A DNA stretch of 64,000 nucleotides from Mercenaria mercenaria. Its lineage: Eukaryota > Mollusca > Bivalvia > Venerida > Veneridae. The notes below the pieces were generated by a model. The model was not told where the DNA came from. It made no database searches and was given only the letters and a program-made list of their open reading frames with translations. The stretch spans positions 45,375,001 through 45,439,000 of the forward strand of contig NC_069363.1 of assembly GCF_021730395.1 (NCBI RefSeq). The letters run 5' to 3'. A program made the position numbers and the translations under genes. Shown piece by piece: positions 37,330-48,245 of the stretch. The first letter of the stretch is position 1, and each line of letters starts with the position of its first letter.

Positions 37330-38228
37330 TGTTATACGCCCCTTGCCGGCGGGGGGATAGAAAATGCCGGCTGTCTCACCATGCAGAGGGGTACGACTCC
37401 CCCGAAAATGGAGCCACCCGTTTGCCGTAGGGGCGGCCGGCAAGCCGGAGAGGAGGGTTCTGGATGTTGAGGTGCCCCATGTCACCTCGGGGAGGTGATG
37501 CATACTTGTTTACATGTGTGCATCTCCTTTTCGGGGTGTGGGTGCCAACACACATTTTTGGCCTAATTCGGTCTAGACGTTTTTGGCGATCGTATTGGCC
37601 ACATACGATTAATCGGCTAGTCATGCCAAGCCCTAGGAAATTTCAATTTAATTACCCTTACATCTTATTCGGCTCTTATTCGTCATATTAAATTGCATCT
37701 ATGTTTTCCCTTTTACACTGCACCATTCTTTCTTTGGCAAATTAACGTCACACAAAATCAAATGTACTTTCCTTCTATCGTCATATTTTACTGCGTTCAG
37801 CAAACTTCATAGTACGTTCACACAATATTATATGTATTTCAATTTCTATTTCCTAAAAGGCGGTGGCTTAGGGTCAATTGGTTGGGTAAAGTAGCAATCC
37901 CTTGAATCCCCTTACTGCATTTTTGCAATACAGCTGGTGATATAAACAAGATTGTTAAATACCTGGCCGAGTATATCACTACAGTATCCTTAATATGTTT
38001 GAGCTAGATATCCGCTCTGTTTACATGTTCCCTTGTTGGACTCCGCGGCGGGTGGGGGCTGCGAGTGACGAATCTTAATAATTTAAACATGGAAAATCAA
38101 AATAAAACCAAACGACTACACACCGAAATAGTCTCAGACGGCACTGAACGTGAGAATACTTCTCACCGACCATACACATCCAACATGGCATTTCCGAGAC
38201 TTCTAATAATTCAATCTACAGATGAAAG

Positions 38229-38612
38229 TTTAGGCTCCATAACCTCAGATCCCCTTCCTAAATTCCAGTTTGTTTAGTTCTGGCCATTGTTTTCTCGTTT
38301 GGGGCAAACCCTTTACTTTATCTGGGGACCAAACGCCGCTCTTCATGGAATTACACGCCTCAACAGGTGTATCATTGAAGGTTCCATGTTCACCGCCGTT
38401 TGAATACATCTGCGGATGTCTCTAAATTGCTTTTTGTACTTTTAGCATGTGTAAATGTTGAGTTCTGTTCAACCCGGGGCTAGAGTGCGTGGACGGTAGC
38501 ATGCATTTCCACTAACAGGAAATGAACAGGCTCAATCAAACCGAGCCTGCAACATTTTCGTTTTAGTCGTGTTGAGCGACCTGTGAAGTTTCCACTTTTC
38601 TCTATTTTAAAA
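38229..38612 (-). repeat. Repeat family X copy inserted in LINE ORF1
   Basis: 'ggctccataacctcagatcc' to 'gtgaagtttccacttttctc', the reverse complement of the X order. It sits between two parts of ORF1 that read on either side, so X inserted into the LINE. The hairpins 'caggctc...gagcctg' and the GGACGGTAG stem are present. Confidence 0.85.
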
Positions 38613-39330
38613 TGACAAGACTGTCTTTATTTGTAATTGAAAAAAAAACACTTCAAAGTATAGCTGGTGTACCGAAGTCCGTGAAGAAATAACGCACAGG
38701 GGATCTGCATGTTGAAGTTGAAAAAGCAGCACATGCTTAAAATTTACTCGGTGTAACATCCTTTTTCAACCGGCCTTGTAAGTGCATTGCACACTGAACT
38801 CTGAATTCTTCAAGGGCGGTCATTCGCTGTCCTGATCTTGCTGGAGTTTTCGGAGTCGGAAATTGTGCGAGGCCTTACTGAAAATGTCTAGACGCATCAA
38901 AATTAAACGATCAGGAAAAGAAATCAACACAAACACTATCATTCTTACTTTCGGCATACCTTTCTTTCCTTCGGGCATAAAAATTGGATATCTCATCACA
39001 AAAGTTACAACATATATTCCTGATCCTCTTCAATGCTACTATTGCTTTAAGTTCGGGCACAACGAGAAAAACTCCAAAGGTGATTACACTTGCCCAAAGT
39101 GCGGCCAGGACGGCTATTCTCATGAATATGACACCTGCAGTCGTCCATTGCGTTGTGTAAATTGAAGCGAGCCACATTCAGCCAAGTCTCGTGAGTGCAA
39201 GACATGAAAATCGAAAAGGAGGTTCTTCATGTCAAATTCACACAGGGCATTGGATTTCCAGAAGCAAGACAAATTGCCAGTGCCAAATTTACATCTCCAA
39301 CACACGCACAAACTTATTCATCAATAACTA

Positions 39331-41546
39331 AAAAAAAACAAAGAAAAATATTAAACAGGGAATGCCACGCACCAAAAGCGCAGCCTCCTAAAAACGAACC
39401 CCCCAGCACGCAAACGCGTGCACCACACACACACACAAACTCAAAGCTTACACATCAGGACAAAACGAACAACACACACACACACACACACACTCAAAGC
39501 CAACACATAAGGACAAGACGAACAATAAGCATACACACACGCGCGCACACAAAGTCAACATACAAGGACAAAACGAACAAACAAAGGAACACAGTGGGGC
39601 ACCGCCTTGGAACGGTCAGTGGCAAAAACACCACAGGGGAGCTTAAACCGGTTTATGGTGCGCACCCAACCTCACTCTTACCCCCACCATGTTCCAAAGA
39701 CATGGGACAGTGTAAATAAAAGTAATCCCCTCCAGGTGAATCTCAAACACACGTAATGGAAACAAAAAGGCATGGCATGTAAAACACAAAAATGCTCGTG
39801 TATAAATATATAAAAAGCAAACCTTAAGAACCAAAAACGTATGTACTCAATGCCTTTTCAGAAGACAGAGCAACAAGAGAAACACCCTTAAGGGCCCGAC
39901 GAAATAGGCCAGAAGACAAATATCAAAACAGTTCAGTCCTGGTAGGATTTAAAAACTGCTCATCATAGAGTCCTCCCCCTCTTCCGTCAGACGCAATCAA
40001 AGAGGGAAGCGTAGTGTCCAACTGTAAACGGGTTGAACACTAAACATGCGGTATGTCTCAAAACAGTTGGGTCGTAACCTCTTTTAATAAAACCTTTGAT
40101 AATCTTTCCAAATACATTTGGAAAATTACCATGACCCAAGATCTTACGAAGTTTGTAAACCACATCCCCATAAAAAACGGGTTTAGAAATACCTTCTCGC
40201 AGAAGTGTCTTTAAATTACTATTGAATTTTAAAACTAAATCAGAATTACGATAATAAAATTTAGTAAAATATTTACGCAATTTGTAATAACGGTAGCCTT
40301 GCTGAAGAAGTTTACTTGTAATATATTGATTACGTTCATTGAAATGCTTGACATGACTACACGCTCTGGCAAACCGAATTGAGAAATATATACCCCATAA
40401 GATGTAGCCTGAGGTACATCCCCATCCAAATGGGGAAAATTTACAATACTAAAATCAAAATCATTCCTCTTGTCATAAATTTTGGTATGTATAATATTGT
40501 CAAAAATAGAGAGATGTAAATCTAAAAATGAAGCATCAGTATCCGAATGGTTAGTTTTAATTAACTGAAGCTCCCTAGGATAAATAGTACCTACCAAATG
40601 ACCAAAAAACGGATTATCCATATTAAGAATATCATCCAGATAGCGTGATGTATTATTAAATGCAGTTATAATATCTGCTTGCGTATCTGGAGAAAGGCTC
40701 AACATAAAGTCTCTTTCATAACAATATAAAAACAAATCTGCGACAAGGGGTGCACAATTTGTTCCCATGGGAATACCAACAACTTGTCTAAAAACTGCAT
40801 TCCCAAACCTGATGTAAATGTTGTTCAATAAAAAGGAAAGGGCTTTACAAACTTCGTCACAGGTCCACATAGTATAATGTTTAATAATATTGCTAGTAAA
40901 AAAAGCTTTATCAAAATTGCAAGCGATAAATGTAGCATTCTGTCTGGCAAAAGTCCTTTGAATTAGGGCAGTTAATTTGTCATTTATTAAGTTATGTGGT
41001 AAAGTGGTATACAAAGTAGAAAAATCGTATGTACTGACTGTAGATACCTTGTAATTATTAATTTTCAACTTATCCAGGATTTCGCCAGAATTTTTAATCG
41101 ACCAAAATAAGTGTTTACCAGAGTTTTCGTATACTTTATCGCAGTATCTTTCCACGTGGGCTTTCACAGCAGTTAGACATGATGTTAATAGTTTTGAAAA
41201 ATTTGTAGTTGTATAAGAGCTTGAATTAGCGATAAAGCGAGCTTTATATGGTTGCTTATGCAATTTAGGAATCCAGTACATGGTCGGTAGTTTAATTTGT
41301 TGATCGTCTATACGAACTTTTAAATTAGAAACTTCAGTGATGTGATCAGTAACCAATTTGTTTTCAACAGAAGGACTCAATGTATAAGTTTTAGTGCTAT
41401 TTAGTTCGTTTTGTAAAACATTAATATAATGCAGGCGTCAAATGATGATAATATTGTTGGCCGCCTTGTCTGCTGGAACTAAGACATACTTAGAATGAAA
41501 TTCTTGGATTTCCTTTTTCAAATGTCTTAAAGTAAACTTGGGTTTT
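39331..41546 (-). mobile_element. Penelope-like element copy 1, inserted in the LINE
   Basis: The minus-strand frame 40235-41380 encodes a reverse transcriptase: KLPTMYWIPKLHKQPYKARFI, YDFSTLYTTLPHNLI, then GIPMGTNCAPLVADLFLYCYE and RYLDDILNM. The C-terminal thumb and 'YGDVVYKLRKILG' region follow in the next frame (39987-40280). I recognise this as a Penelope-type RT; no GIY-YIG endonuclease was found. The 3' UTR at 39331-39720 has CA/CG simple sequence and ends T-rich on its own strand. It looks 5' truncated and broken. It interrupts LINE ORF1 and is therefore younger than the LINE. Confidence 0.85.
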
Positions 41547-41846
41547 GGTGGAAGTAGGTGTACATTAGTTTGACAAAACAGCAGTGCACTGATGCTTCCA
41601 CTCAAACAGATTCAGAGACTGTTCAACAAAATCCAACCCAAACTTCGGTACCCAGTAAACAACCAACAAATGTACAGAAAAATCTTCATGTTAAAGCTCC
41701 AGCTGCAATACAAAACATCCCTCATTACAAGCCACAACCACAGCGTAGTAACAATGGATCAAGCAATTCATGTAACAATTCAAAAAGTAATTCATCATCG
41801 GCAAACTTTTTTCTAGCGGAACATCAATTTTAATAAATAAAATCTG

Positions 41847-41885
41847 AAAAGTAGATCCCTCGGAAGCACCGAGAACAAAGCAAAA
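41847..41885 (+). repeat. Repeat family Y fragment in the LINE
   Basis: 'atctgaaaagtagatccctc' and 'ggaagcaccgagaacaaag' equal the start of the Y copy at 46976. It lies between the end of ORF1 and the endonuclease part of the LINE. Confidence 0.7.
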
Positions 41886-42271
41886 AGTGAGCAGAGAGAA
41901 TGTCCACATAGACAAACTGTTTTCGATACGACTATTCAGTAAATTGCATTACATGTTACTATGCATCGACCTATTACATATTGTTCAATATATATACCCA
42001 CAAAATGTAAACTTAATCTTGAAGAACTTGATCACCGTATCAATCAACTTCCACAGCCTTTTATTCTGTTGGGAGATTTTAATGGTCATCATGAATTTTA
42101 GGGCTGTTCTGACAGCAATACTTGAGGTCAAATTATTGAAACCTTTATTGAGAAAAACTCTCTCTACTTACTAAATGATAAATCCAAAACATACCTTCAT
42201 CCTGCAACAGGACACTACTCTTCTCTCGATTTATCAATTTGCCAACCAAGCCTTTTTCTTGACTTTGAATG

Positions 42272-42273
<2 letters not shown>

Positions 42274-42312
<39 letters not shown>
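42274..42312. repeat. (TG)n microsatellite
   Basis: About 19 TG units at the 3' tail side of SINE family C; the inverted fragment at 45721 has (CA)n at the matching end. Confidence 0.95.
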
Positions 42313-42317
<5 letters not shown>

Positions 42318-42632
42318 GGGTTTAACGTCTTTTTCAACAATTTTTTAGTCATATAAACGACGGTGTCTACTTGTAGCAGTGAGCACAATGCCCAACTTTA
42401 TAGTGCTGCCTCACTGTAATATCACGCCGTAGACACGTGACATGATACCCCACCCAGTCACATTATACTGACACCGGGCTGACCAGTCCTAGCACTATCC
42501 TCTTAATGCTGAGCGCCAAGCGAGGAAGCTACTAGTACCATTTTTTACGTCTTTGGTATGACGCTGCCGGGGATCGAACCCACGACCTCCCGCACTCGAA
42601 GCGGACGCTCTACCCCTAGGTTACCGAGGCGG
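42313..42632 (-). mobile_element. SINE family C
   Basis: Minus-strand tRNA-like head with A box TAACCTAGGGGTAGAG and B box GGGTTCGATCCCC. The body end on the plus strand reads 'cgggtttaacgtctttttca'. It terminates the LINE endonuclease fragment. A partial inverted copy lies at 45721-45824. Confidence 0.85.
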
Positions 42633-42653
42633 TTTATATGTAAAACGAATCTT

Positions 42654-42920
42654 GGGGCCTCCATGACCGAGTGGTTAATGTCGCTGACTTCAAATCACTT
42701 GCCCCTCATCGATGTGGGTTCGAACCTCACTCGGGGCGTTGAATTCTTCATCTGAGGAAAGCATCCAGCTGACTTACGGAATGTCGGAGGTTTTGCCCAG
42801 GTGCCCTCTCGTGATGTAATTATGCTCGGAGGGGCACCTGTGGTCTTCATTCACCATCAAAGCTGGAATGTCGCCATATGACCTATAATTGTGTCGGTGT
42901 GACGTTAAACCCAACAAAAT
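42654..42920 (+). mobile_element. SINE family B (tRNA-Leu/Ser-like head)
   Basis: A box TGACCGAGTGGTTA, long variable arm, B box GGGTTCGAACCTC, body with 'atgacctataattgtgtcgg', and end 'gtgacgttaaacccaac'. It lies directly beside SINE C in opposite orientation. Confidence 0.88.
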
Positions 42921-43304
42921 TCAATGATTTGGTGATATTTTCAGCTTGTTTTGTTGAATCGTTAACCTTACCGCTATCCTTATTTGTTCTTTTTTAAACC
43001 GTTATAATGCAATGAAACGTTTTCTTTTGAAGTATTTTTTTTTAATGAGAGACGCTTAAGATGGTATGATACGTAATATCTTTAATATTATCGATTCCCG
43101 TATTAAATTTTATAAAGCAAATGAGCACCTACTTCCACCTAAGCCCAAGGCAGCTAATATTATCATTTGACACCTACATTATATAAATGTTTTACGAAAC
43201 GACCTAAATACATGTAGTACTAAATCTTATACATGGTACTTCTGTTGAACAACATCTGATCACTGATCACTTCACTGAAGTTTCCGGTTTGAAATACAAC
43301 AAGA

Positions 43305-44875
43305 AAAAATCGAAAATGTTGCAGGCTCGGTTTGATTGAGCCTGTACATGGACGGTAGTGTAAATGCATGCTACCATACACGCCCTCTAGCCCCGGGTTT
43401 TGATAAAGCTTTTTTTACTAGAAATAATATTAAACATTATACAATGCGGACCTGTGACGAAGTTTGTAAAGCCCTTTCCTTTTTATTGAACAACATTTGC
43501 ATCAGGTTTGAGAATGCAGTTTTTAGACAAGTAATAGTATTCCCATGGGAACAAATTGTGCACCCCTTGTCGCAGATTTGTTTTTATATTGTTATGAAAG
43601 AGACTTGACTAACAATTCGGATACTGATGCTTCGTTTTTAGATTTATATCTCTCTATTTATGACAATATTATACATACCAAAATTTACGACAAGAGGGAT
43701 GATTTTAACTTTAGTATTGTAAATTTTCCCCATTTGGATGGGGATGTACCTCAGGCTACATCTTATGGGGTATATATTTCTCAATTAATTCGATTTGCCA
43801 GAGCGTGTAGTCATGTCAAGCATTTCAATGAACGTAATCAATATATTACAAGTAAACTTCTTCAGCAAGGCTACCGTTATTACAAGTTGCGTAAATATTT
43901 TGCTAAATTTTACTATCGTAATTCTGATTTAGTTTTAAAATTCAATAGTAATTTAAAGACACTTCTGCGAGAAGGTATTTCTAAACCCGTTTTTATGGGG
44001 ATGTGGTTTACAAACTTCGTAAGATCTTGGGTCATGGTAATTTTCCAAATGTATTTGGTAAAATTATAAAACGTTTTATTAAAAGAGGTTACGACCCAAT
44101 TGTTTTGAGACATACCGCATGTTTAGTGTTCAGCCCGTTTACAGTTGGACACTACGCTTCCCTCTTTGATTGTGTCTGACGGAAGAGGGGGAGGACTCTA
44201 TGATAAGCAGTTTTTAAATCCGGACTGAACTGTTTTGATATCTGTCTTCTGGCCTGTTTCGTCGGGCCCTTAAGGGTGTTTCTCTTGTTGCTCTGTCTTC
44301 TTGCTTTTTATATATTTATACACGAGCATTTTTGTGTTTTACATGCCATGCCTTTTTGTTTCCATTACGTGTGTTAGAGATTCACCTGGAGGGGATTACT
44401 TATATTTACACTGTCCCGTGTCTTTGGAACATGGTGGGGGTAAGAGTGAGGTTGGGTGCGCACCATTAACCGGTTTAAGCTCCCCAGTGGTGTTTTTGCC
44501 ACTGACCGTTCCAAGGTGGTGCCCCACAGTGTTCCTTTGTTTGTTCGTTTTGTCCACGTGTGTTGGCTTTGTGTGTGCGCGGGCGCGCGCGCGTTTGTGT
44601 TTGTGGTGTGCACGTCTGCGTGCTGTGGGTTTCGTTTTGGGGAGGCTGCGTTTTTGGTACGTGACATTCCCTGTTTGATATTTGTCTTTGTTTTTTTTAG
44701 TACAACTCAACATTTACACATGCTACGAGTACAAAAATAATCTAGAGACTTTCCGCAGATGTGTTCATACGGCGGTGCACATGGAACCTTCAATGATACA
44801 CCTGCATGTAATTCCATGAGATGCGGCGTATGGTCCCCAAATAAAATAATAGGTTTGCCCTAAACGAGAAAGTTC
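43305..44875 (+). repeat. Repeat family X copy split by Penelope copy B
   Basis: The left part, 43305-43398, holds 'gcaggctcggtttgattgag' and ends 'ctctagccccggg'. The right part, 44702-44875, starts 'aactcaacatttacacatgc' and ends 'gccctaaacgagaaa'. In other X copies these parts are contiguous. Confidence 0.8.
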
Positions 44876-44999
44876 GTATAGATGACCAGCAAATTAAGGT
44901 TGACCGTTCCAAGGCGGTGCCCCACTGTGTTCCTTTGTTTGTTCGTTTTGTCCTTGTGTGTTGACTTTGTGTGCGCGCGTGTGTGTATGCTTATTGTTC

Positions 45000-45002
<3 letters not shown>

Positions 45003-45038
<36 letters not shown>

Positions 45039-45092
45039 GTTCGTTTTGTCCTGATGTGTAAGCTTTGAGTGTGCGTGTGTGTGTGTGTGTGT
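45003..45092. repeat. (TG)n tracts in Penelope 3' UTR
   Basis: Two TG runs (45003-45037 and about 45075-45092) inside the 3' UTR of copy A, comparable with tracts in the other copies. Confidence 0.9.
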
Positions 45093-45185
45093 GGTGCACG
45101 CGTTTGCGTGCTGGGGGGTTCGTTTTGAGGAGGCTGCGCTTTTGGTGCGTGGCTTTCCCTGTTTGATATTTTTCTTTGTTTTTAG

Positions 45186-45722
45186 GAGTATATCACCAAA
45201 ACACAGAAATATTTTATATACGAATAACATCGTTACCAATATTTTACTTAACCATTACATGTTCTGCCGTACTGTCCCGTACTGAAAATATTCTGAAAAA
45301 GTTGCCCCCCTTTGAAAATGAATGCCATTTGTAAAGAAATAAAAATAAACAATTGCGGAAAACTGTGTTCCACTTAATTATGTAAAATTTCAACACTTGC
45401 ATGCGATTGCAAATGAATCAAAACTAACATGTGTAACAGTTCTTTGAAAATGGTGAGTTTTTGAAGGCGTTTGACTGCCCGGAAGTGGGTCCCATTTAGG
45501 AAGTCTTTTTTTCGGAATTCAATGTTTATTTTAGTATACTGACACTTGTTTTGTTGTTTTTGTAATGATAGCGTGTATATTACTTATATTACTCTACAAA
45601 ACAAGTGTCAGTATACTGATACAAGCATTGAATTCCGAAAAAAGAACTGTTTAAACAGGCCCCACTTCCAGACAGTCAAGCGCTTTTAAAAACTCACCAT
45701 TTTCAAGGAACTGCAGCACTTT
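45186..45722. repeat. Repeat family Z with a long foldback
   Basis: 45186-45560 aligns with 47868-48245 in direct orientation ('agtatatcac', 'gaatgccatttgtaa', 'aatggtgagttttt', 'ggaattcaat'). Its last 115 bases (45438-45552) recur as an inverted copy at 45597-45722 across a loop of about 45 bases, making a large hairpin. Non-coding. Confidence 0.75.
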
Positions 45723-45824
45723 AAAGTTGGGCATTGTGCTCACTGCTACAAGTAGACATCGTCGTTTATATGAAAAATTGTTGAAAAAGACGTTAAACCC
45801 GAACACACACACACACACACACAC
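45721..45824 (+). mobile_element. SINE family C fragment with (CA)n
   Basis: 'gttgggcattgtgctcactg' and 'aaaaagacgttaaacccgaa' are the reverse complement of part of 42313-42400, followed by about ten CA units. Confidence 0.8.
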
Positions 45825-45831
45825 ACCTTTT

Positions 45832-46976
45832 TACTGAACAATATTTACGTCAGGTTTGGGAATGTAAATTTCCCCCCATTGGATGTTGATGTACTTCAGG
45901 CGACATCTTATTGGATATATATTTTTCACTTAATTCGGTTTGCAAGAGTGTGTAGTCATGTTGAGGATTCCAATGAACGTAACCAATATATTACAAATAA
46001 GCTTTTTCAACAGGGCTACCGTTATTATAAATTACGTAAATACTTTGCTAAATTCTACTATCGTAATTCAGATTTGGTTTTGAAATACAATAGCAATTTA
46101 ATGACACCTGCGAGAAGGTATATCAAAACCTGTTTTTATGGGGATGTGGTTTCCATAACCTCAGATCCCCTTTCTAAATTCCAGTTTGTTTAGTTCTGCT
46201 CATTGTTTTTTCGTTTAGGGCAAACCCATTATTTTAACTGGGGACCATACGCCGCTTTTCATGGAATTACACGCTAGTATAGCATTGAAGGTTCCATGTG
46301 CACCGCCGTATGAACACATCTGCGGATGTCTCTAAATTGTTTTTTGTACTTTTAGCATGTGTAAATGTTGAGTTCTGTTCAACCCGGGGCTAGAGGGCGT
46401 GAACGGTAGCATGCATTTTAACTACCGTCCGTGAACAGGCTCAATCAAACCGAGCCTGCAACATTTTCGTTTTTGTTGTGTTGAGCGACCTGTGGAGTTT
46501 CCACTTTTTCTATTTTAATTTTGTCTTTTGGCAGTTCCTGTGATATGCAGGCTCCATAACCCGAGTTCCCCTTTCTAAAGTCCAGTTTGTTCAGTTCTGC
46601 CCATTGTTTTCTCGTTTAGGGCAAACCCATTATTTTAGCTGGGAAACATACGCCGCTTTTCATGGAATAGTACACGCTAGTGTATAAGGTTCCATGTTCA
46701 CCGCCGTATGAACATATTTGCGGATGTTTCTTAAATTGTTTTTTGTACTTTTAGGATGTGTAAATGTTGAGTTGTGCTCAACCCGAGGCTAGAGGACGTG
46801 GTGGACGGTAGCATGCATTTCCACTACCGTTCATGAACAGGCTCAGAGGTCACTGAGCCTGCAACATTTTCGTTTTTGTCGTGTTGAGCGACCGGTGGAG
46901 TTTCCACTTTTTCTGTTTTACAAACTTCGTAACATTTTGGGGTCATAGCAATTTTCCAATTGTATTTAGTAAATAT
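45832..46976 (+). mobile_element. Penelope-like element copy C interrupted by an X dimer
   Basis: RT C-terminal sequence at 45832-46150 ('aggctaccgttatt'-type, 'atggggatgtggttt') continues at 46917-46976 ('ttacaaacttcgtaacattt'). Between them are two reversed X units. The copy is truncated on both sides and broken; the Y copy begins where it ends. Confidence 0.75.
46151..46916 (-). repeat. Head-to-tail dimer of repeat family X
   Basis: 'ccataacctcagatcccc' at about 46154 and 'ccataacccgagttcccc' at about 46554 start equivalent units, so the period is about 400 bp. The junction (46500-46552) contains 'ttttgtcttttggcagttcc' and 'tgtgatatgcaggct', the sequence that also ends the single copy at 33861-34165. 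Confidence 0.8.
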
Positions 46977-47375
46977 AATCTGGAAAGTAGATCCCTCGGA
47001 AGCACCGAGAACAAAGCAAACAGTGAAAATTGCAGACTCGGTTTTATTGAGTCTGTTCATGTTTGCTTTGGATTTAACGCCGTTTTTCAACAGTATTTCA
47101 GTCATGTAACGGCGGGCAGTTAACCTAACCAGTGTTTCTGGATTCTGTACCAGTACAAACCTGTTTTCCGCAAGTAACTGCCAACTTCCCCACATGAATC
47201 ATAGGTGGAGGACTAATGATTTCAGACACAATGTCGTTTATCAAATAGTCACGGAGAACATACGCCCCGCCCGAGGATCGAACTCGCGATCCGGCGATCC
47301 GTCTGTTCATGAGCAATAATGGAAAATGCAACACTGCGCACGCCCCCTAGCACCGGCTTAAGCAGCATTCAATCT
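46976..47375 (+). repeat. Repeat family Y copy split by a SINE
   Basis: 'aatctggaaagtagatccct' to 'gagtctgttcatg', then the SINE at 47062-47300, then 'gtctgttcatgagcaataat' and 'cctagcaccggcttaagcag'. This is the fullest Y unit in the window. Confidence 0.85.
47062..47300 (-). mobile_element. SINE family A, 5'-truncated, with 11-bp TSD
   Basis: Same body as 1161-1450 but the head stops at '...ccggcgatcc'. The target-site duplication GTCTGTTCATG is perfect at 47051-47061 and 47301-47311. 5' truncation fits LINE-driven retroposition. Confidence 0.92.
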
Positions 47376-47384
47376 TTTGTTTGA

Positions 47385-47867
47385 TTTTTTTCCCCAGCGA
47401 ATCTGAAGATCTAAGTGAAAAAATGACTAGGGAAGAAGTAGAGGATATCATTGAAAATGTATCGAAGGATATAAAAGAATTGGGCAATGATTCTGGCGGA
47501 ATAAGTAGAATGAAAAACACCACAGAAGATGATATAGAGAGAAAAAATTAATTATAGCTAAGTCAGATAATCAAACAAAAATTAGAGAAGCGCTCAATGA
47601 TATTCTTAAGCAAGGAAAGTATACGGGAAAGGGAATAAAATCTCGCAATCCATATAAAGTTTCTACAGATGGCAGATATGGTAATCTAGTTATTGATCTT
47701 AATAAAATTTGTGTCGATTCGCCGTAAAACCCAACTCACTCACTCACTCACTAATAAACTTCATGGTCAAAACAAATTGATTGCAAAGAATAAAAAAACT
47801 GGAAAAGAAGTAATGAATATGAAGGTAGATGATGATTTAATTGATATGATTAAGGTTTAGCAGTATA
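47385..47867 (+). mobile_element. Unclassified coding fossil from a mobile element
   Basis: Lys/Asp/Glu-rich coding-like sequence with codon-like composition, broken, and directly followed by a Z repeat. A short (CACT)n run near 47730-47750 lies in it. I could not assign the family. A large virus-like DNA transposon is one possibility, but nothing here proves it. Confidence 0.35.
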
Positions 47868-48245
47868 TCACAAAACAACAGATTTTTTTAACGAATGAAC
47901 AGCATCTTGACACACAACTTATCTGTCCAATACATGTTTTACTGTTCTGCCCCACAGAGTTGGATACTTAAAATATTCTTAATGAGTTGTCCCCCTTTAA
48001 ATAAGAATGCCATTTGTAAGGAAATAAATGTAAACAATTGTCAAAAACGATGTTTTACCTAGTTATGTAAAGTTTAAACACTCGCACGATGTTGCAAATG
48101 AATCAAAACGAAGACGTGTAACAGCTTTTAAAAAATGGTGAGTTTTTAAAGGCGCTGAACTGTCCAGTAGTGTGGCCCCTTCATGCAGTCCCTTTCCGGA
48201 ATTCAATATATATATCTGTAAATTGACAATGGTTTTGTAGAATAA
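47868..48245 (+). repeat. Repeat family Z, second direct copy
   Basis: Collinear with 45186-45560: 'cagtatatcacaaaac', 'ttgtccccctttaaataag', 'aatgccatttgtaaggaaat', 'aatggtgagtttttaaaggc'. It follows the coding fossil without a gap. Confidence 0.75.

Larger units (their letters stand above)
37330..42276 (+). mobile_element. LINE (I/Nimb or Jockey group), multiply interrupted
   Basis: About 37330-38088 is a GC-rich start and 5' UTR. ORF1 begins at ATG 38089 and shows MAFPRLLIIQSTDESL (to about 38228). It resumes after an X insertion at about 38613, with TLQSIAGVPKSVKK and GDLHVEVEKAAHA, then RRIKIKRSGKEINTNTIILTF and CCHC zinc knuckles (CYYCFKFGHNEKNSKGDYTC; CPKCGQDGYSHEYDTC) up to about 39330. 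A Penelope-like element fills 39331-41546. ORF1 resumes at about 41550 (CTDASTQTDSETVQ). ORF2 is represented by an APE-type endonuclease piece at 41930-42275 (LLGDFNGHHEF; TGHYSSLDLSICQPS), which is then cut by a SINE. Stops (for example TAA at about 38688 and TGA after RCVN near 39163) and insertions show it is dead. The reverse transcriptase is missing. Confidence 0.85.
42990..45184 (+). mobile_element. Penelope-like element copies A and B with X between (nested)
   Basis: Copy A: its 5' RT part runs from roughly 42990 to 43304 and its next bases resume at 44876 ('gttcgtatagatgaccagc'), followed by 3' UTR to 45184. Family X fills 43305-44875. X itself is split by copy B (43399-44700), which carries the RT core (MGTNCAPLVADLFLYCYERD), the YGDV-side C-terminus and a complete 3' UTR. 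Order of events: A, then X into A, then B into X. All copies are broken and B is 5' truncated. Confidence 0.8.

Noticed and set aside
38229-38612. X as a solo LTR
   Set aside because: No TG...CA ends, no clear target duplication, and copies differ in their ends.
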